Shown here piece by piece: positions 7,533 to 15,662 of a stretch of 20,430 bases of DNA. The position numbers and the translations under genes were made by a program. Positions within the stretch are counted from its first letter, which is position 1, and every line of letters starts with the position of its first letter. The stretch is from contig JBDRZZ010000028.1 of the NCBI GenBank assembly GCA_039804165.1, forward strand, positions 1 to 20,430, written 5' to 3'. The notes under the pieces are model-generated. The model was not told the DNA's origin, made no database searches, and saw only the letters and a program-made list of their open reading frames with translations. The stretch comes from a candidate division WOR-3 bacterium (GTDB lineage Bacteria > Hydrothermota > UBA3072).

Positions 7533-8726
7533 TTAATTTATTTTTCTTGCTCCATCTGAGGCTTGAGAAACGTAAAATTCTCCTTTAATATTTGTTTTTT
7601 CTTCATATTCCTTACTGACCCTTTTTATTATTTCCTCCCGAAAGCTTTTTTCTATAAGAGCAATTGTGCATCCTCCAAATCCTGCCCCGGTCATTCTTGC
7701 TCCATAAACTCCTTCTGATTTTAAAAATCCACTAACCATTATATCAAGTTCAGGAGAACTAACCTCATATAAATCTTTTAGAGATTTGTGAGATAATATC
7801 ATTAGCTCTCCTAATTTATTTAGGTCTCCTTTTTCTAAAGAATCTACTGCTTGGAGAACTCTTTCGTTTTCGTAAATTACATGTTCGCACCTTTTAGCTA
7901 TAAGTAGAGGAAGAAATTTTTTGTATTCTTCAAATTCTTCTTTTTTAATACAGCTTAGATTTTTAATCTCTTTTCGTTTTAGACATTTTTTTAAAATTTC
8001 TAAGCCTTCACTACATTCGCGAAGCCTTTCATTGTAAGCGGATTTTACAAGAGCTCTTTTAATTTTTGTATTTCCAATAATTATTTCTTTATTTTTCATA
8101 TTGTGAAAAGGAATAAGACGGAAATCTAATGTCTCACAATTTAAAAATAGAGCATTATCTTTTTTCCCGAAGGTTATTACAAACTGATCCATTATACCAC
8201 TTTTTACACCAATGAATTCATTTTCAGCTTTTCTACAAAGGATTGGGATTTTTTCCTCTTCTATAGTTTCCCCAGAGAGTTCTAATAAAATTTTCATCGT
8301 TAAAACTTCAATAGCAGCAGAGGAGGAGAGACCGCTTGCCACAGGTATATTTCCTTCGAAAATTATCTCTGCCCCATTTATTTTGAGCCCTTCTTTTTGT
8401 AAAACCCAAGCAATACTCAAAGGGTAGTTTGCCCAGCCAATTTTTTCATCATATTTGAGCTCATCCAGAGAAACCTCAAACTCCCTTTCAAAATTTTTTG
8501 ATTTTAAATGGAGTTTTCTATCTTTTGTTTTTCTCGCAACACCAAGGATGCTAAGATTTATTGCAATAGGTAAAACATAACCTCCATTGTAATCTGTATG
8601 TTCGCCAATGATATTTACCCTTCCAGGTGCATTGAAAATTTTTATTCCTTTTGTGTCACCAAAAGTTCTTTTAAAGTCTCTTTTAAGAACTTCTATTCTC
8701 TCTTTTAAAGATTTATCCTTTACCAT
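7533..8726 (-). CDS. galK: Galactokinase
   Basis: GalK phosphorylates alpha-D-galactose with ATP to galactose 1-phosphate, the first committed step of the Leloir pathway, in the cytoplasm. It is a GHMP kinase of 397 aa. The galactokinase signature GRVNIIGEHTDYNGGY is near residues 31-46, the ATP-binding loop is GLSSSAAIEV (about 133-142), GIMDQF holds the catalytic Asp, and RMTGAGFGGCTIAL is near the C-terminus. The ATG (8726-8724) has GGAG about eight bases upstream. It overlaps the end of galT by 14 bases, so the two are cotranscribed and translationally coupled from the promoter at 9686-9714. Its stop lies three bases from the end of the endoglucanase gene, with no terminator between them. 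Confidence 0.97.
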   Translation of the reverse strand: MVKDKSLKERIEVLKRDFKRTFGDTKGIKIFNAPGRVNIIGEHTDYNGGYVLPIAINLSILGVARKTKDRKLHLKSKNFEREFEVSLDELKYDEKIGWANYPLSIAWVLQKEGLKINGAEIIFEGNIPVASGLSSSAAIEVLTMKILLELSGETIEEEKIPILCRKAENEFIGVKSGIMDQFVITFGKKDNALFLNCETLDFRLIPFHNMKNKEIIIGNTKIKRALVKSAYNERLRECSEGLEILKKCLKRKEIKNLSCIKKEEFEEYKKFLPLLIAKRCEHVIYENERVLQAVDSLEKGDLNKLGELMILSHKSLKDLYEVSSPELDIMVSGFLKSEGVYGARMTGAGFGGCTIALIEKSFREEIIKRVSKEYEEKTNIKGEFYVSQASDGARKIN

Positions 8727-9678
8727 AAATTTTCTCCATGGTTTTTCTCAACTCTTCTGCTTTTTCTTCAGGAGAAGTAGGATTTCCGTGGGTCCAAGAA
8801 CCTGTTTCAGAACTGGCATTAAATTTTTGTGTTTTTTCATTTCTAAGGGGAGGGTAAAATTCAATATGGAACTGATAGTAAGAGTAATTCCCTCCATCTG
8901 TTGGTTTTTGATGGAAACACATCATATATGGGAAATCCTTTTTGAAGAGATTATCATAGGTGGTGACAATTCTTTTAAGGGATTTTCCTAAATCTTCTTT
9001 TTCTTTCTCATTGAATTCATCAATAGATAATCGATGTTCTTTAGGAATTATGAAGACCTGATAAGGATAATCCGCAAAATAAGGGACAAAGGTTACAAAG
9101 GAATCATTTTCATCAACAATCCGTTCTTTTGTTTTCAGTTCCTCTTTAAGAATTTCAATGTGAAGATTTTTATTTTCTTTTTCAAAAAATTCTTTGCAGG
9201 AAGAAAGTTCTATTTCTATCTTTTTTGGTATAAAGGGGAATCCATAAATCTGACCGTGTGGATGAGTTATAGTAACGCCAACCTCTTTTCCTCTATTCTC
9301 AAAAATGAAAACATATTTTATAAAATCTTTACCGCCAAGTTCTATATATTTAGTAATCCAAAGATTGATTAACTTTTTAATTTGATCTAAAGATAGTTTT
9401 CCAAGAGAACCTTTGTGTCGTGGGGAGTATAAAATTACTTCGCATTTACCATAAGACTTTGCATTTATATAAATTGAAGAGCTAAGGGGAGTCACTTCTG
9501 GAGGATCAGGTCTTAAAATAGGCCAATCATTATCATATGATAAAACTTCATACTCCTTTGGAACTTGAAGAGAACCCGGACAGAAGGGGCAATAATTAGG
9601 AGCAAGAGGTCTATTTTGTCTTTCTGAAGAGACCATCACCCACCACTTAAGAACAGGATTCCATCTCAATTCATACAT
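8713..9678 (-). CDS. galT: Galactose-1-phosphate uridylyltransferase
   Basis: GalT exchanges UMP between UDP-glucose and galactose 1-phosphate, giving UDP-galactose and glucose 1-phosphate. The protein (321 aa) shows the zinc-binding CPFC (C30, C33), FENRGKEVG, and the active-site HPHGQ with nucleophile H141. The C-terminal block ETGSW...NPTSPEE is also typical. I start it at ATG 9678, giving MYELRWNP, which matches how thermophile GalT proteins begin. The longer frame from TTG 9714 is rejected because that TTG is part of the gene's own -35 box. No Shine-Dalgarno precedes the ATG, and the predicted transcript begins at or one base before it. It overlaps galK by 14 bases. A UDP-galactose 4-epimerase, needed to complete the cycle, is not in the window. 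Confidence 0.96.
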   Translation of the reverse strand: MYELRWNPVLKWWVMVSSERQNRPLAPNYCPFCPGSLQVPKEYEVLSYDNDWPILRPDPPEVTPLSSSIYINAKSYGKCEVILYSPRHKGSLGKLSLDQIKKLINLWITKYIELGGKDFIKYVFIFENRGKEVGVTITHPHGQIYGFPFIPKKIEIELSSCKEFFEKENKNLHIEILKEELKTKERIVDENDSFVTFVPYFADYPYQVFIIPKEHRLSIDEFNEKEKEDLGKSLKRIVTTYDNLFKKDFPYMMCFHQKPTDGGNYSYYQFHIEFYPPLRNEKTQKFNASSETGSWTHGNPTSPEEKAEELRKTMEKIYGKG

Positions 9679-9685
9679 TTTTAAA

Positions 9686-9714
9686 AATATAAGAATTTTG
9701 CTAATTATTGTCAA
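9686..9714 (-). promoter_or_regulatory. Sigma-70-type promoter of galTK, predicted leaderless transcript
   Basis: On the minus strand, a perfect TTGACA (9714-9709), a 17-base spacer and TATATT (9691-9686) make a strong promoter. Only seven bases (TTTAAAA) separate the -10 box from ATG 9678, so transcription should start at the A of the start codon or one base before it. Confidence 0.75.
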
Positions 9715-9757
9715 TAACTAAGATTGAAATAATTTTAATATTTTAAGCTGAAAAGCC

Positions 9758-9792
9758 TTGACATTGAATTAAATTTCATTAATTGATATTAT
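9758..9792 (+). promoter_or_regulatory. Promoter of the pentose transport/catabolism operon
   Basis: Two -35-like hexamers lie end to end: TTGACA (9758-9763) and TTGAAT (9764-9769). The second has a 17-base spacer to TATTAT (9787-9792) and is the better-placed pair. With that -10 box, transcription would begin near 9799, inside or next to the ribosome site AAAGGGGG (9796-9803), about ten bases before ATG 9809. The doubled -35 leaves the exact start uncertain. I see no convincing operator palindrome. Confidence 0.5.
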
Positions 9793-9808
9793 TAGAAAGG
9801 GGGTCAAA

Positions 9809-10771
9809 ATGAAAAAAGTATTATTAGGCTTTTTTGCTCTAGGAGTCATTTTAATTTCGTTAATAACCACTGGGTGTGTTAAAAAGAAAGAAGTGCTCAC
9901 TTTTATGCTTGTTCCAAAATCAGTTGGGCATCCTTATTGGGTTGAAGTGGAAAGAGGAATGAATGATATGGCAAAAGAGTTAGGCGTAAAGGCTATTTTT
10001 AACGGTCCCCCAACAGCAAGCAGTGCTTTACAAATTTCTATTATAGAAGGAGCAATTTCAAGTAAAGTTTCTGGAATTGGGATTTCTCCAAATGAACCAG
10101 AAGCTGTAGAAGCTGTTATTAAAAGTGCTACTGATAAAGGAATTCCAGTGATAACTTTTGATTCGGATTCCCCTAATAGTAAGAGACTCTATTATATTGG
10201 CACAGATAATTATAAAGCCGGAAAGGTTCTGGGAGAGCATTTTGTAAAGATAGCTGGCACAAAAGGGAAAATAGCTCTACTTACTGGAGGACTCGGTGCA
10301 TTGAATCTCAACGAGAGAATAAAAGGTTTTAAAGATGCAATCGCTTCTTATCCAGAGTTGAAAATTGTAACTTTACAGGCAAATAATGATGATGAATCTC
10401 TTGCGTTTAGTCAAGCTGAAGCAATCCTCCAATCCCATCCAGACCTTTTAGCGTTTGTAGGCTTTAATGCACCTGCGGCACCTGGAGCTGCAAGGGCAGT
10501 GAAAGCTCTTAACAAAAAGGGGAAAATAAAAATAGTTGGATTTGATACTGTCCCTATCACCTTAGATTTTATAAGAGAAGGATACATTCAAGGGACAGTT
10601 GGGCAGAGACCTTATATGATGGGTTATGTCAGTATAAAGGTTCTTTATGATATTTGTCTTGGTAAAGAACTTGAACTTCCTGAGGGGTTAAAAGCTGTGG
10701 ATGGTATCATAGACACTGGAATAATTTTTGTAACAGCTGAAAATATAGACGAATACTTCCCTAAAGAATAA
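9809..10771 (+). CDS. Sugar ABC transporter substrate-binding lipoprotein (pentose, likely arabinose)
   Basis: This is a periplasmic or membrane-anchored sugar-binding protein of the RbsB-like Peripla_BP_4 family (320 aa). A signal segment (residues 4-20) ends at Cys23 (ITTGC), indicating a lipoprotein, although -3 is Thr rather than Leu. The mature part starts with LTFMLVPKSVGHPYWVEVE, and later shows NDDESLAFSQAEAIL and IVGFDTVPITLDFI, blocks typical of ribose/xylose/galactose binding proteins. It is first in a six-gene operon followed by the matching ATPase, permease and arabinose enzymes. The context therefore points to L-arabinose or a related pentose; the ligand cannot be read from the sequence. 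The ATG follows a purine-rich ribosome site, AAAGGGGG. Confidence 0.9.
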   Translation: MKKVLLGFFALGVILISLITTGCVKKKEVLTFMLVPKSVGHPYWVEVERGMNDMAKELGVKAIFNGPPTASSALQISIIEGAISSKVSGIGISPNEPEAVEAVIKSATDKGIPVITFDSDSPNSKRLYYIGTDNYKAGKVLGEHFVKIAGTKGKIALLTGGLGALNLNERIKGFKDAIASYPELKIVTLQANNDDESLAFSQAEAILQSHPDLLAFVGFNAPAAPGAARAVKALNKKGKIKIVGFDTVPITLDFIREGYIQGTVGQRPYMMGYVSIKVLYDICLGKELELPEGLKAVDGIIDTGIIFVTAENIDEYFPKE

Positions 10772-10798
10772 AGGTTATCTTAAAAGGTAAGTTTATAA

Positions 10799-12307
10799 AT
10801 GAAAAAAGAGGGAAACGAAAATAAGCACATTTTGGAGATCAGGAATGTATCCAAAGCTTTCCCTGGAGTAAAAGCTTTAGACAAGATTTTTTTTAATCTT
10901 AAAAAAGGGGAAGTTCACGCTTTAGTAGGTGAAAATGGAGCAGGAAAGTCTACGCTTTTGAAAATACTAGCAGGAGCTTATAAAAAAGATGAGGGTAAAA
11001 TAATTTTAGATGGAGAAGAAGTAGAAATAATAGGGCCAAAACACGCACTTGATATGGGAATCAGCGTGATTTATCAAGAATTTAATCTTATCCCAAACTT
11101 GAGTATTGCGGAGAACATTTTTCTTGGGAGGGAACCCAGAGCTCGAAGAGCTTTTGTGAATTTCCCTAAATTATACAAAGAGGCTGAATTTTTCCTAAGA
11201 AAAATAGGGATGAGAGAAAGTCCTAAGACTTTAGTGAAAAATCTAAGTGTAGCTCAGCAACAAATGGTAGAGATAGCAAAGGCTCTTTCTTTTTCTTCAA
11301 GAATAATAATAATGGATGAGCCGACTTCAGCTTTAACAGAATCGGAGAAAAATACACTTTTTAAAATTATAAGGGAACTTAAAGATAAAGATGTTTCTGT
11401 AATTTTTGTTTCTCATATAATTAATGAGGTTTTTGAGATAGCAGATAGAGTAACTGTTCTACGTGATGGAAAACATATAGGAACTTTGGATATTCAAAAA
11501 ACGACTCCTGAAGAAATTGTTAGAATGATGGTTGGTAGAAAACTAAAAGATTTTTATCCAAAAGTGGAGGCAAAAAAAGGGAAGGTTATCTTAGAAGTTA
11601 AAAATCTTACGAAGAAACCGAAATATGAGAATATTAGTTTTAAGCTTCACGAGGGAGAGGTTTTAGGCTTTGCAGGTCTTGTTGGGTCAGGGAGAGAAGA
11701 GGTTATGCGTGGAATTTTTGGTATTGAGGCACCTCATTCTGGAGAGATATACATAAAAGGGAAAAGGTTAGAAAGAAACTCTCATTTTGAGAGAATAAGA
11801 CTAAAAATGGGATTTGTTCCGGAAGATAGAAGAAATGAAGGGCTTATTTTAATCGCTTCTTTAAAAGATAATATAAATATCACGAAGCTCCCAGAAATAA
11901 ATTTTTATGGAATAGTGAGACAGAAAGAAGAAGAAAAAATAGCGAATGAATATTGTAAACGTCTTAAAATAAAGGCTTTGGATACAAAACAGATTGTTCA
12001 AAATTTAAGTGGTGGGAATCAACAAAAGGTGGTGATTGCCAAATGGCTTGTAATAGATCCTGGAATTCTTATCTTGGATGATCCTACTAGAGGTATAGAT
12101 GTTGGAGCAAAAAATGAAATATATTCACTTATTAATGAGTTGGCTAAAAAAGGGATTGGGATTATTTTGATTTCTTCAGAACTTCCGGAGATTATAAATA
12201 TGAGTGATAGGATTCTCGTAATGAGGGAAGGGAAAATTATAGGTGAATTTTTAAAAAAAGAAGCTACACAGGAAAAAATTATGAAGCTTGCTGCTTTAAG
12301 GAATTAG
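10799..12307 (+). CDS. Sugar ABC transporter ATPase with two nucleotide-binding domains (RbsA/AraG type)
   Basis: This double-domain ATPase (502 aa) powers the carbohydrate-uptake-2 type of sugar importer, from the cytoplasmic side. Domain 1 has Walker A GENGAGKS (residues 44-51), signature NLSVAQQQMVEIA and Walker B IIIMDEPTSAL. Domain 2 has the degenerate Walker A GLVGSGREE (about 293-301) that is usual for this family. It also has signature LSGGNQQKVVIA and Walker B ILILDDPTRGIDVG, where Asp428 takes the place of the catalytic Glu. Domain 2 probably binds but hydrolyses ATP poorly; this is inference. It lies 27 bases after the binding protein, with a modest AAAAGG ribosome site. The next gene is its permease partner. 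Confidence 0.95.
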   Translation: MKKEGNENKHILEIRNVSKAFPGVKALDKIFFNLKKGEVHALVGENGAGKSTLLKILAGAYKKDEGKIILDGEEVEIIGPKHALDMGISVIYQEFNLIPNLSIAENIFLGREPRARRAFVNFPKLYKEAEFFLRKIGMRESPKTLVKNLSVAQQQMVEIAKALSFSSRIIIMDEPTSALTESEKNTLFKIIRELKDKDVSVIFVSHIINEVFEIADRVTVLRDGKHIGTLDIQKTTPEEIVRMMVGRKLKDFYPKVEAKKGKVILEVKNLTKKPKYENISFKLHEGEVLGFAGLVGSGREEVMRGIFGIEAPHSGEIYIKGKRLERNSHFERIRLKMGFVPEDRRNEGLILIASLKDNINITKLPEINFYGIVRQKEEEKIANEYCKRLKIKALDTKQIVQNLSGGNQQKVVIAKWLVIDPGILILDDPTRGIDVGAKNEIYSLINELAKKGIGIILISSELPEIINMSDRILVMREGKIIGEFLKKEATQEKIMKLAALRN

Positions 12308-12319
12308 GAAGGAGAATAT

Positions 12320-13267
12320 ATGGACTTTAGGAGTATTTTCAGAAGCACAGAATTTGGAATATTTATTGCATTTCTTGTATTATGCGCTATTCTTTCTTTT
12401 GCAACTCCTAATTTTCTCACTTTATTTAACATATTCACTGTGATGAAACAAGTTTCTTTTATTGCAATTATGAGTGTTGGTATGACAATGGTGATTCTTA
12501 CTGCTGGGATAGACCTCTCTGTAGGAGCTGTTTTGGGGCTTGTGAATGTTCTTACTGCAATTCTTATAAAAAAAATTGGTTTATTCCCAGGGGTAAGCTC
12601 CGCTTTATTAGTTGGAATGATCCTTGGTTTTCTAAACGGAATAATTATAGTAAAATGGGACTTACCGCCTTTCATTGTTACTCTTGGTATGATGAATATT
12701 GCAAGAGGAATGGCAATGGTTATAACAAAAGGTTGGCCAATTACAGGTTTACCAGAGTGTTTTGGTTGCCTTGCGGAGGGGCACATTGGCGTTGTTCCTA
12801 TCCCTGTCATAATAATGATAATTATATATATATTAGGTTATCTTTTTCTATCTCGCACGATTTGGGGAAGATATATTTATGCCTCAGGAGGTAATGAAAA
12901 AGCTGCTTGGCTTTCTGGGGTAAATGTGAATAAAATCAAAGTAATGGTTTATACAATAACAGGTTTTTTAAGTGGTCTTGCTGGGGTGATGATGGCATCT
13001 CGTCTATCTCAGGGCTCTCCAATAACAGGGATTGGTTATGAGCTCTCTGTTATAGGAGCTGTTGTTATTGGCGGAACAGACCTAATGGGAGGTAAAGGGT
13101 CTGTTCTCGGATCTCTTATTGGTGCCTCAATTATGGGTGTTCTTGAGAATGGTCTTGTGCTTTTAGGCGTTTCTGCTTTTTGGCAACAGGTAATTCTAGG
13201 AGTGGTTATAGTTGTTGCGGTGGCTGGTGGAAGTGTAAGGAGAAAGATATTCCTTAAAGGAGAATGA
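12320..13267 (+). CDS. Sugar ABC transporter permease (RbsC/AraH family)
   Basis: This is an integral membrane permease of the branched-chain/ribose permease family (315 aa). It carries about nine to ten hydrophobic helices. The conserved motif MSVGMTMVILTAGIDLSVGA (about residues 51-70) and the late loop VIGGTDLMGGKGSVLGSLIG (about 250-269), which contacts the ATPase, are both plain. A single permease gene follows the double ATPase, so the channel is expected to be a homodimer. The ribosome site GGAAGGAG lies just upstream, 12 bases after the ATPase stop. The permease's last codons overlap the ribulokinase start by 4 bases, tying import to catabolism. Confidence 0.95.
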   Translation: MDFRSIFRSTEFGIFIAFLVLCAILSFATPNFLTLFNIFTVMKQVSFIAIMSVGMTMVILTAGIDLSVGAVLGLVNVLTAILIKKIGLFPGVSSALLVGMILGFLNGIIIVKWDLPPFIVTLGMMNIARGMAMVITKGWPITGLPECFGCLAEGHIGVVPIPVIIMIIIYILGYLFLSRTIWGRYIYASGGNEKAAWLSGVNVNKIKVMVYTITGFLSGLAGVMMASRLSQGSPITGIGYELSVIGAVVIGGTDLMGGKGSVLGSLIGASIMGVLENGLVLLGVSAFWQQVILGVVIVVAVAGGSVRRKIFLKGE

Positions 13268-14961
13268 TGAAAAAATATGCGATTGGTCTAGATTTTGGAA
13301 CAAATTCTTGTAGAAGTGTAATTGTTGATTTACAAGATGGGTGCGAACTTGCAACTAGTGTTTTCCCTTACCCTTCAGGGGAAGATGGAATTTTTCTTGA
13401 TCCTAAAGACCCAAATATCGCAAGGCAAAATCCTCGGGATTATCTTAAAGGTATAAAGGAAACAATTACAGGAGCAATTTCCAAGGCTAAGGAAAATTTT
13501 CCCGATTTTACTCCCGAGAATATTATAGGGATAGGTGTTGATACAACAGGAAGCAGCCCGGTTCCGGTAAATGGAGAAGGTAAGCCTCTTTGTTTTTTAC
13601 CTGAGTTTGAAGATAACCTAAACGCAATGGTTTGGTTGTGGAAGGATCACAGTTCTCATCTTGAAGCTGCTCAAATTACAGAACTTGCAAGAAAAATGCG
13701 CCCAGAGTTCTTAAGTAAAATTGGTGGGGTTTACTCTTCTGAGTGGTTTTGGAGTAAGATTTTACATTGTTGCAACACGGATCCACGTGTTTTTGAAGCG
13801 GCTCAGAGTTTTGTTGAGATATGCGATTGGATTCCTGGAGTTCTTGTGGGGGAAACAAGACCCGATAAAATAAAAAGGAGTGTGTGTGCGGCGGGTCATA
13901 AAGCTATGTATAACGAAAAGTGGGGAGGTTTACCTGATAAGGAATTTCTTGGGGCTCTTTCTCCTGCCTTAGCGAGTTTACGTGATCGCTTATACAAAAA
14001 AGCTCTCTCTTCTGATAAGATGGCGGGCAGGCTTACCTCTCAATGGGCTAGAGAACTTGGGCTTAGACCTGGGATTGCTGTTGCAGTTGGAGCTTTTGAT
14101 GCGCATATGGGAGCTGTGGGTGCAGGAGTAAAACCTGGAATTCTTGTGAAAATTCTTGGGACAAGCACCTGTGATATAATGGTCTGGCCAAATAATAAAG
14201 AGCTTCCAGATATACCCGGTGTTTGTGGAATAGTGGATGGTTCAGTACTTCCAGGATATTTTGGAATTGAAGCAGGGCAATCCGCTGTGGGAGATATTTT
14301 TTTATGGTTTATAAATAATCTCGTTCCAGAAAAATATGGGAAGACAATGGATGAGAAATTTAAGAACCTTGGAATTGAAGCTGAAAAGCAAAAAGTGGGT
14401 GAGCATGGGTTAATTGCTCTTGATTGGAATAATGGGAATCGAACAATTCTTGTGGATGCCCGTTTGAGTGGTCTTCTTCTCGGACAAACTCTTCATACCC
14501 AACCACACGAAATATATCGTGCTTTAATTGAGGCGACAGCTTTTGGAGCGTTAACCATTATTAATAGGCTTGAAGAATATGGAGTAATGGTAAAGGAGAT
14601 TGTGAATTGTGGTGGCCTTGCAGCTAAAAATCCTTTCCTTATGCAAGTATATGCAGATATTACTGGTAGACCAATGAAAGTTTCACGGAGTGACCAAACC
14701 CCCGCTCTTGGAGCTGCAATTTTTGGCGCTATAGCCGCAGGGGAAAAGGAAAGTGGTTTTTCTAATATACTTGAGGCTCAAGAAGTGATGACTGGGATAA
14801 AAGAGGTATATAAACCAATTGAGAAAAATCATCTTGTTTATAAAAAAATGTATTCTCTTTATAAACAGTTACACGATGCTTTTGGGACAGAAAATTGGAA
14901 AGGGCAAATGTATAATGTTATGAAAGACCTACTCACCATTAGGGATCAGCAGAGAAAATGA
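13264..14961 (+). CDS. araB: Ribulokinase
   Basis: AraB phosphorylates L-ribulose with ATP to L-ribulose 5-phosphate. This is a full-length FGGY kinase (565 aa, as in E. coli AraB). Visible blocks are the phosphate loop GLDFGTNSCRSVIVD (residues 8-22), GVDTTGSSPVPV (91-102) and the ribulokinase-specific EFEDNLNAMVWLWKDH. Further on are IGGVYSSEWFWSKILH, CAAGHKAMYNEKWGGLP, the catalytic Asp279 in GAFDAHMGAVGAG, and GIEAGQSAVGD. The start reads ATGATG. The ribosome site AAAGGAG ends too close to the first ATG (13264), so the second (13267) is more likely used, costing one residue. It overlaps the permease upstream and araD downstream by 4 bases each. Confidence 0.96.
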   Translation: MMKKYAIGLDFGTNSCRSVIVDLQDGCELATSVFPYPSGEDGIFLDPKDPNIARQNPRDYLKGIKETITGAISKAKENFPDFTPENIIGIGVDTTGSSPVPVNGEGKPLCFLPEFEDNLNAMVWLWKDHSSHLEAAQITELARKMRPEFLSKIGGVYSSEWFWSKILHCCNTDPRVFEAAQSFVEICDWIPGVLVGETRPDKIKRSVCAAGHKAMYNEKWGGLPDKEFLGALSPALASLRDRLYKKALSSDKMAGRLTSQWARELGLRPGIAVAVGAFDAHMGAVGAGVKPGILVKILGTSTCDIMVWPNNKELPDIPGVCGIVDGSVLPGYFGIEAGQSAVGDIFLWFINNLVPEKYGKTMDEKFKNLGIEAEKQKVGEHGLIALDWNNGNRTILVDARLSGLLLGQTLHTQPHEIYRALIEATAFGALTIINRLEEYGVMVKEIVNCGGLAAKNPFLMQVYADITGRPMKVSRSDQTPALGAAIFGAIAAGEKESGFSNILEAQEVMTGIKEVYKPIEKNHLVYKKMYSLYKQLHDAFGTENWKGQMYNVMKDLLTIRDQQRK

Positions 14962-15653
14962 TGCTTTCAGAGTTAAAAGAAAGAGTGTTTAAGTCAAATT
15001 TAAATTTAGTAAAGGATAATCTTGTTATTTTGAGTTGGGGAAATGTTAGTGGCATTGATAGAGATAAGGAGTTAGTTGTGATTAAGCCAAGTGGGATCCC
15101 ATACGGAGAGATGAAAGTTTCGGACATGGTTGTTGTGAATCTTGATGGAGAGATTGTTGAGGGTTCTAATAAACCATCCATAGATACTCCAACGCATTTA
15201 AAATTATACCGCCATTTTGAAGATATTGGGGGAATTGCTCATACTCATAGTAAATTTGCTACAATTTTCGCCCAAGCAGGAGTTGAAATTCCATGTCTTG
15301 GGACAACTCATGCGGACAGTTTCTATGGAGCGATTCCTATCACTAGATTTCTTTCAGAGGAGGAAACGGGAAAAGATTATGAAGAAAATACAGCGAAGGT
15401 AATTATTGAGTTGTTTAAAGAAATGAATCCCCTTGATATGCCTGGAGTTCTTGTAAGAGGGCATGGCCCTTTTACTTGGGGAAAAACCCCGGAAGAAGCA
15501 GAGAGGAATAGTTTTATTCTTGAAAATGTTGCCGAAATGGCTTTTGGCACAATTTTACTTAATCCAAAAAGTGAAATTTTGCCGGAGCACATTTTAAGGA
15601 AACATTACTGGAGAAAACATGGGCCAGGTGCCTATTATGGGCAGAAAAAATAA
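14958..15653 (+). CDS. araD: L-ribulose-5-phosphate 4-epimerase
   Basis: AraD turns L-ribulose 5-phosphate into D-xylulose 5-phosphate, which enters the pentose phosphate pathway. It is a class II aldolase-fold metalloenzyme of 231 aa, the same length as the E. coli enzyme. Zinc ligands H95 and H97 (AHTHSKF) and H169 (VRGHGPF) are present, with D76 (PSIDTPTH) and D120 (THADSFYGAIP) at the positions known in the E. coli enzyme, and SWGNVSG near the N-terminus binds phosphate. The start is again ATGATG, overlapping the ribulokinase stop by 4 bases with little ribosome site, so translation is probably coupled. Aldolase relatives such as fuculose-phosphate aldolase are less likely given the match in length, residues and neighbour. 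Confidence 0.94.
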   Translation: MMLSELKERVFKSNLNLVKDNLVILSWGNVSGIDRDKELVVIKPSGIPYGEMKVSDMVVVNLDGEIVEGSNKPSIDTPTHLKLYRHFEDIGGIAHTHSKFATIFAQAGVEIPCLGTTHADSFYGAIPITRFLSEEETGKDYEENTAKVIIELFKEMNPLDMPGVLVRGHGPFTWGKTPEEAERNSFILENVAEMAFGTILLNPKSEILPEHILRKHYWRKHGPGAYYGQKK

Positions 15654-15662
15654 GGAGGAAAT

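Noticed and set aside
8608-9372. Two plus-strand open frames opposite galK and galT
   Set aside because: Both are antisense to well-supported genes, lack ribosome sites and show no recognisable motifs.
9679-9714. An N-terminal extension of GalT from TTG 9714
   Set aside because: The TTG is the first half of the -35 hexamer and the region contains the whole promoter, so it is not transcribed; the Met at 9678 also matches the usual GalT N-terminus.
12304-12810. A 168-codon open frame on the minus strand
   Set aside because: It lies wholly inside the permease gene, has no promoter or ribosome site, and its composition is that of an antisense shadow of a membrane protein gene.
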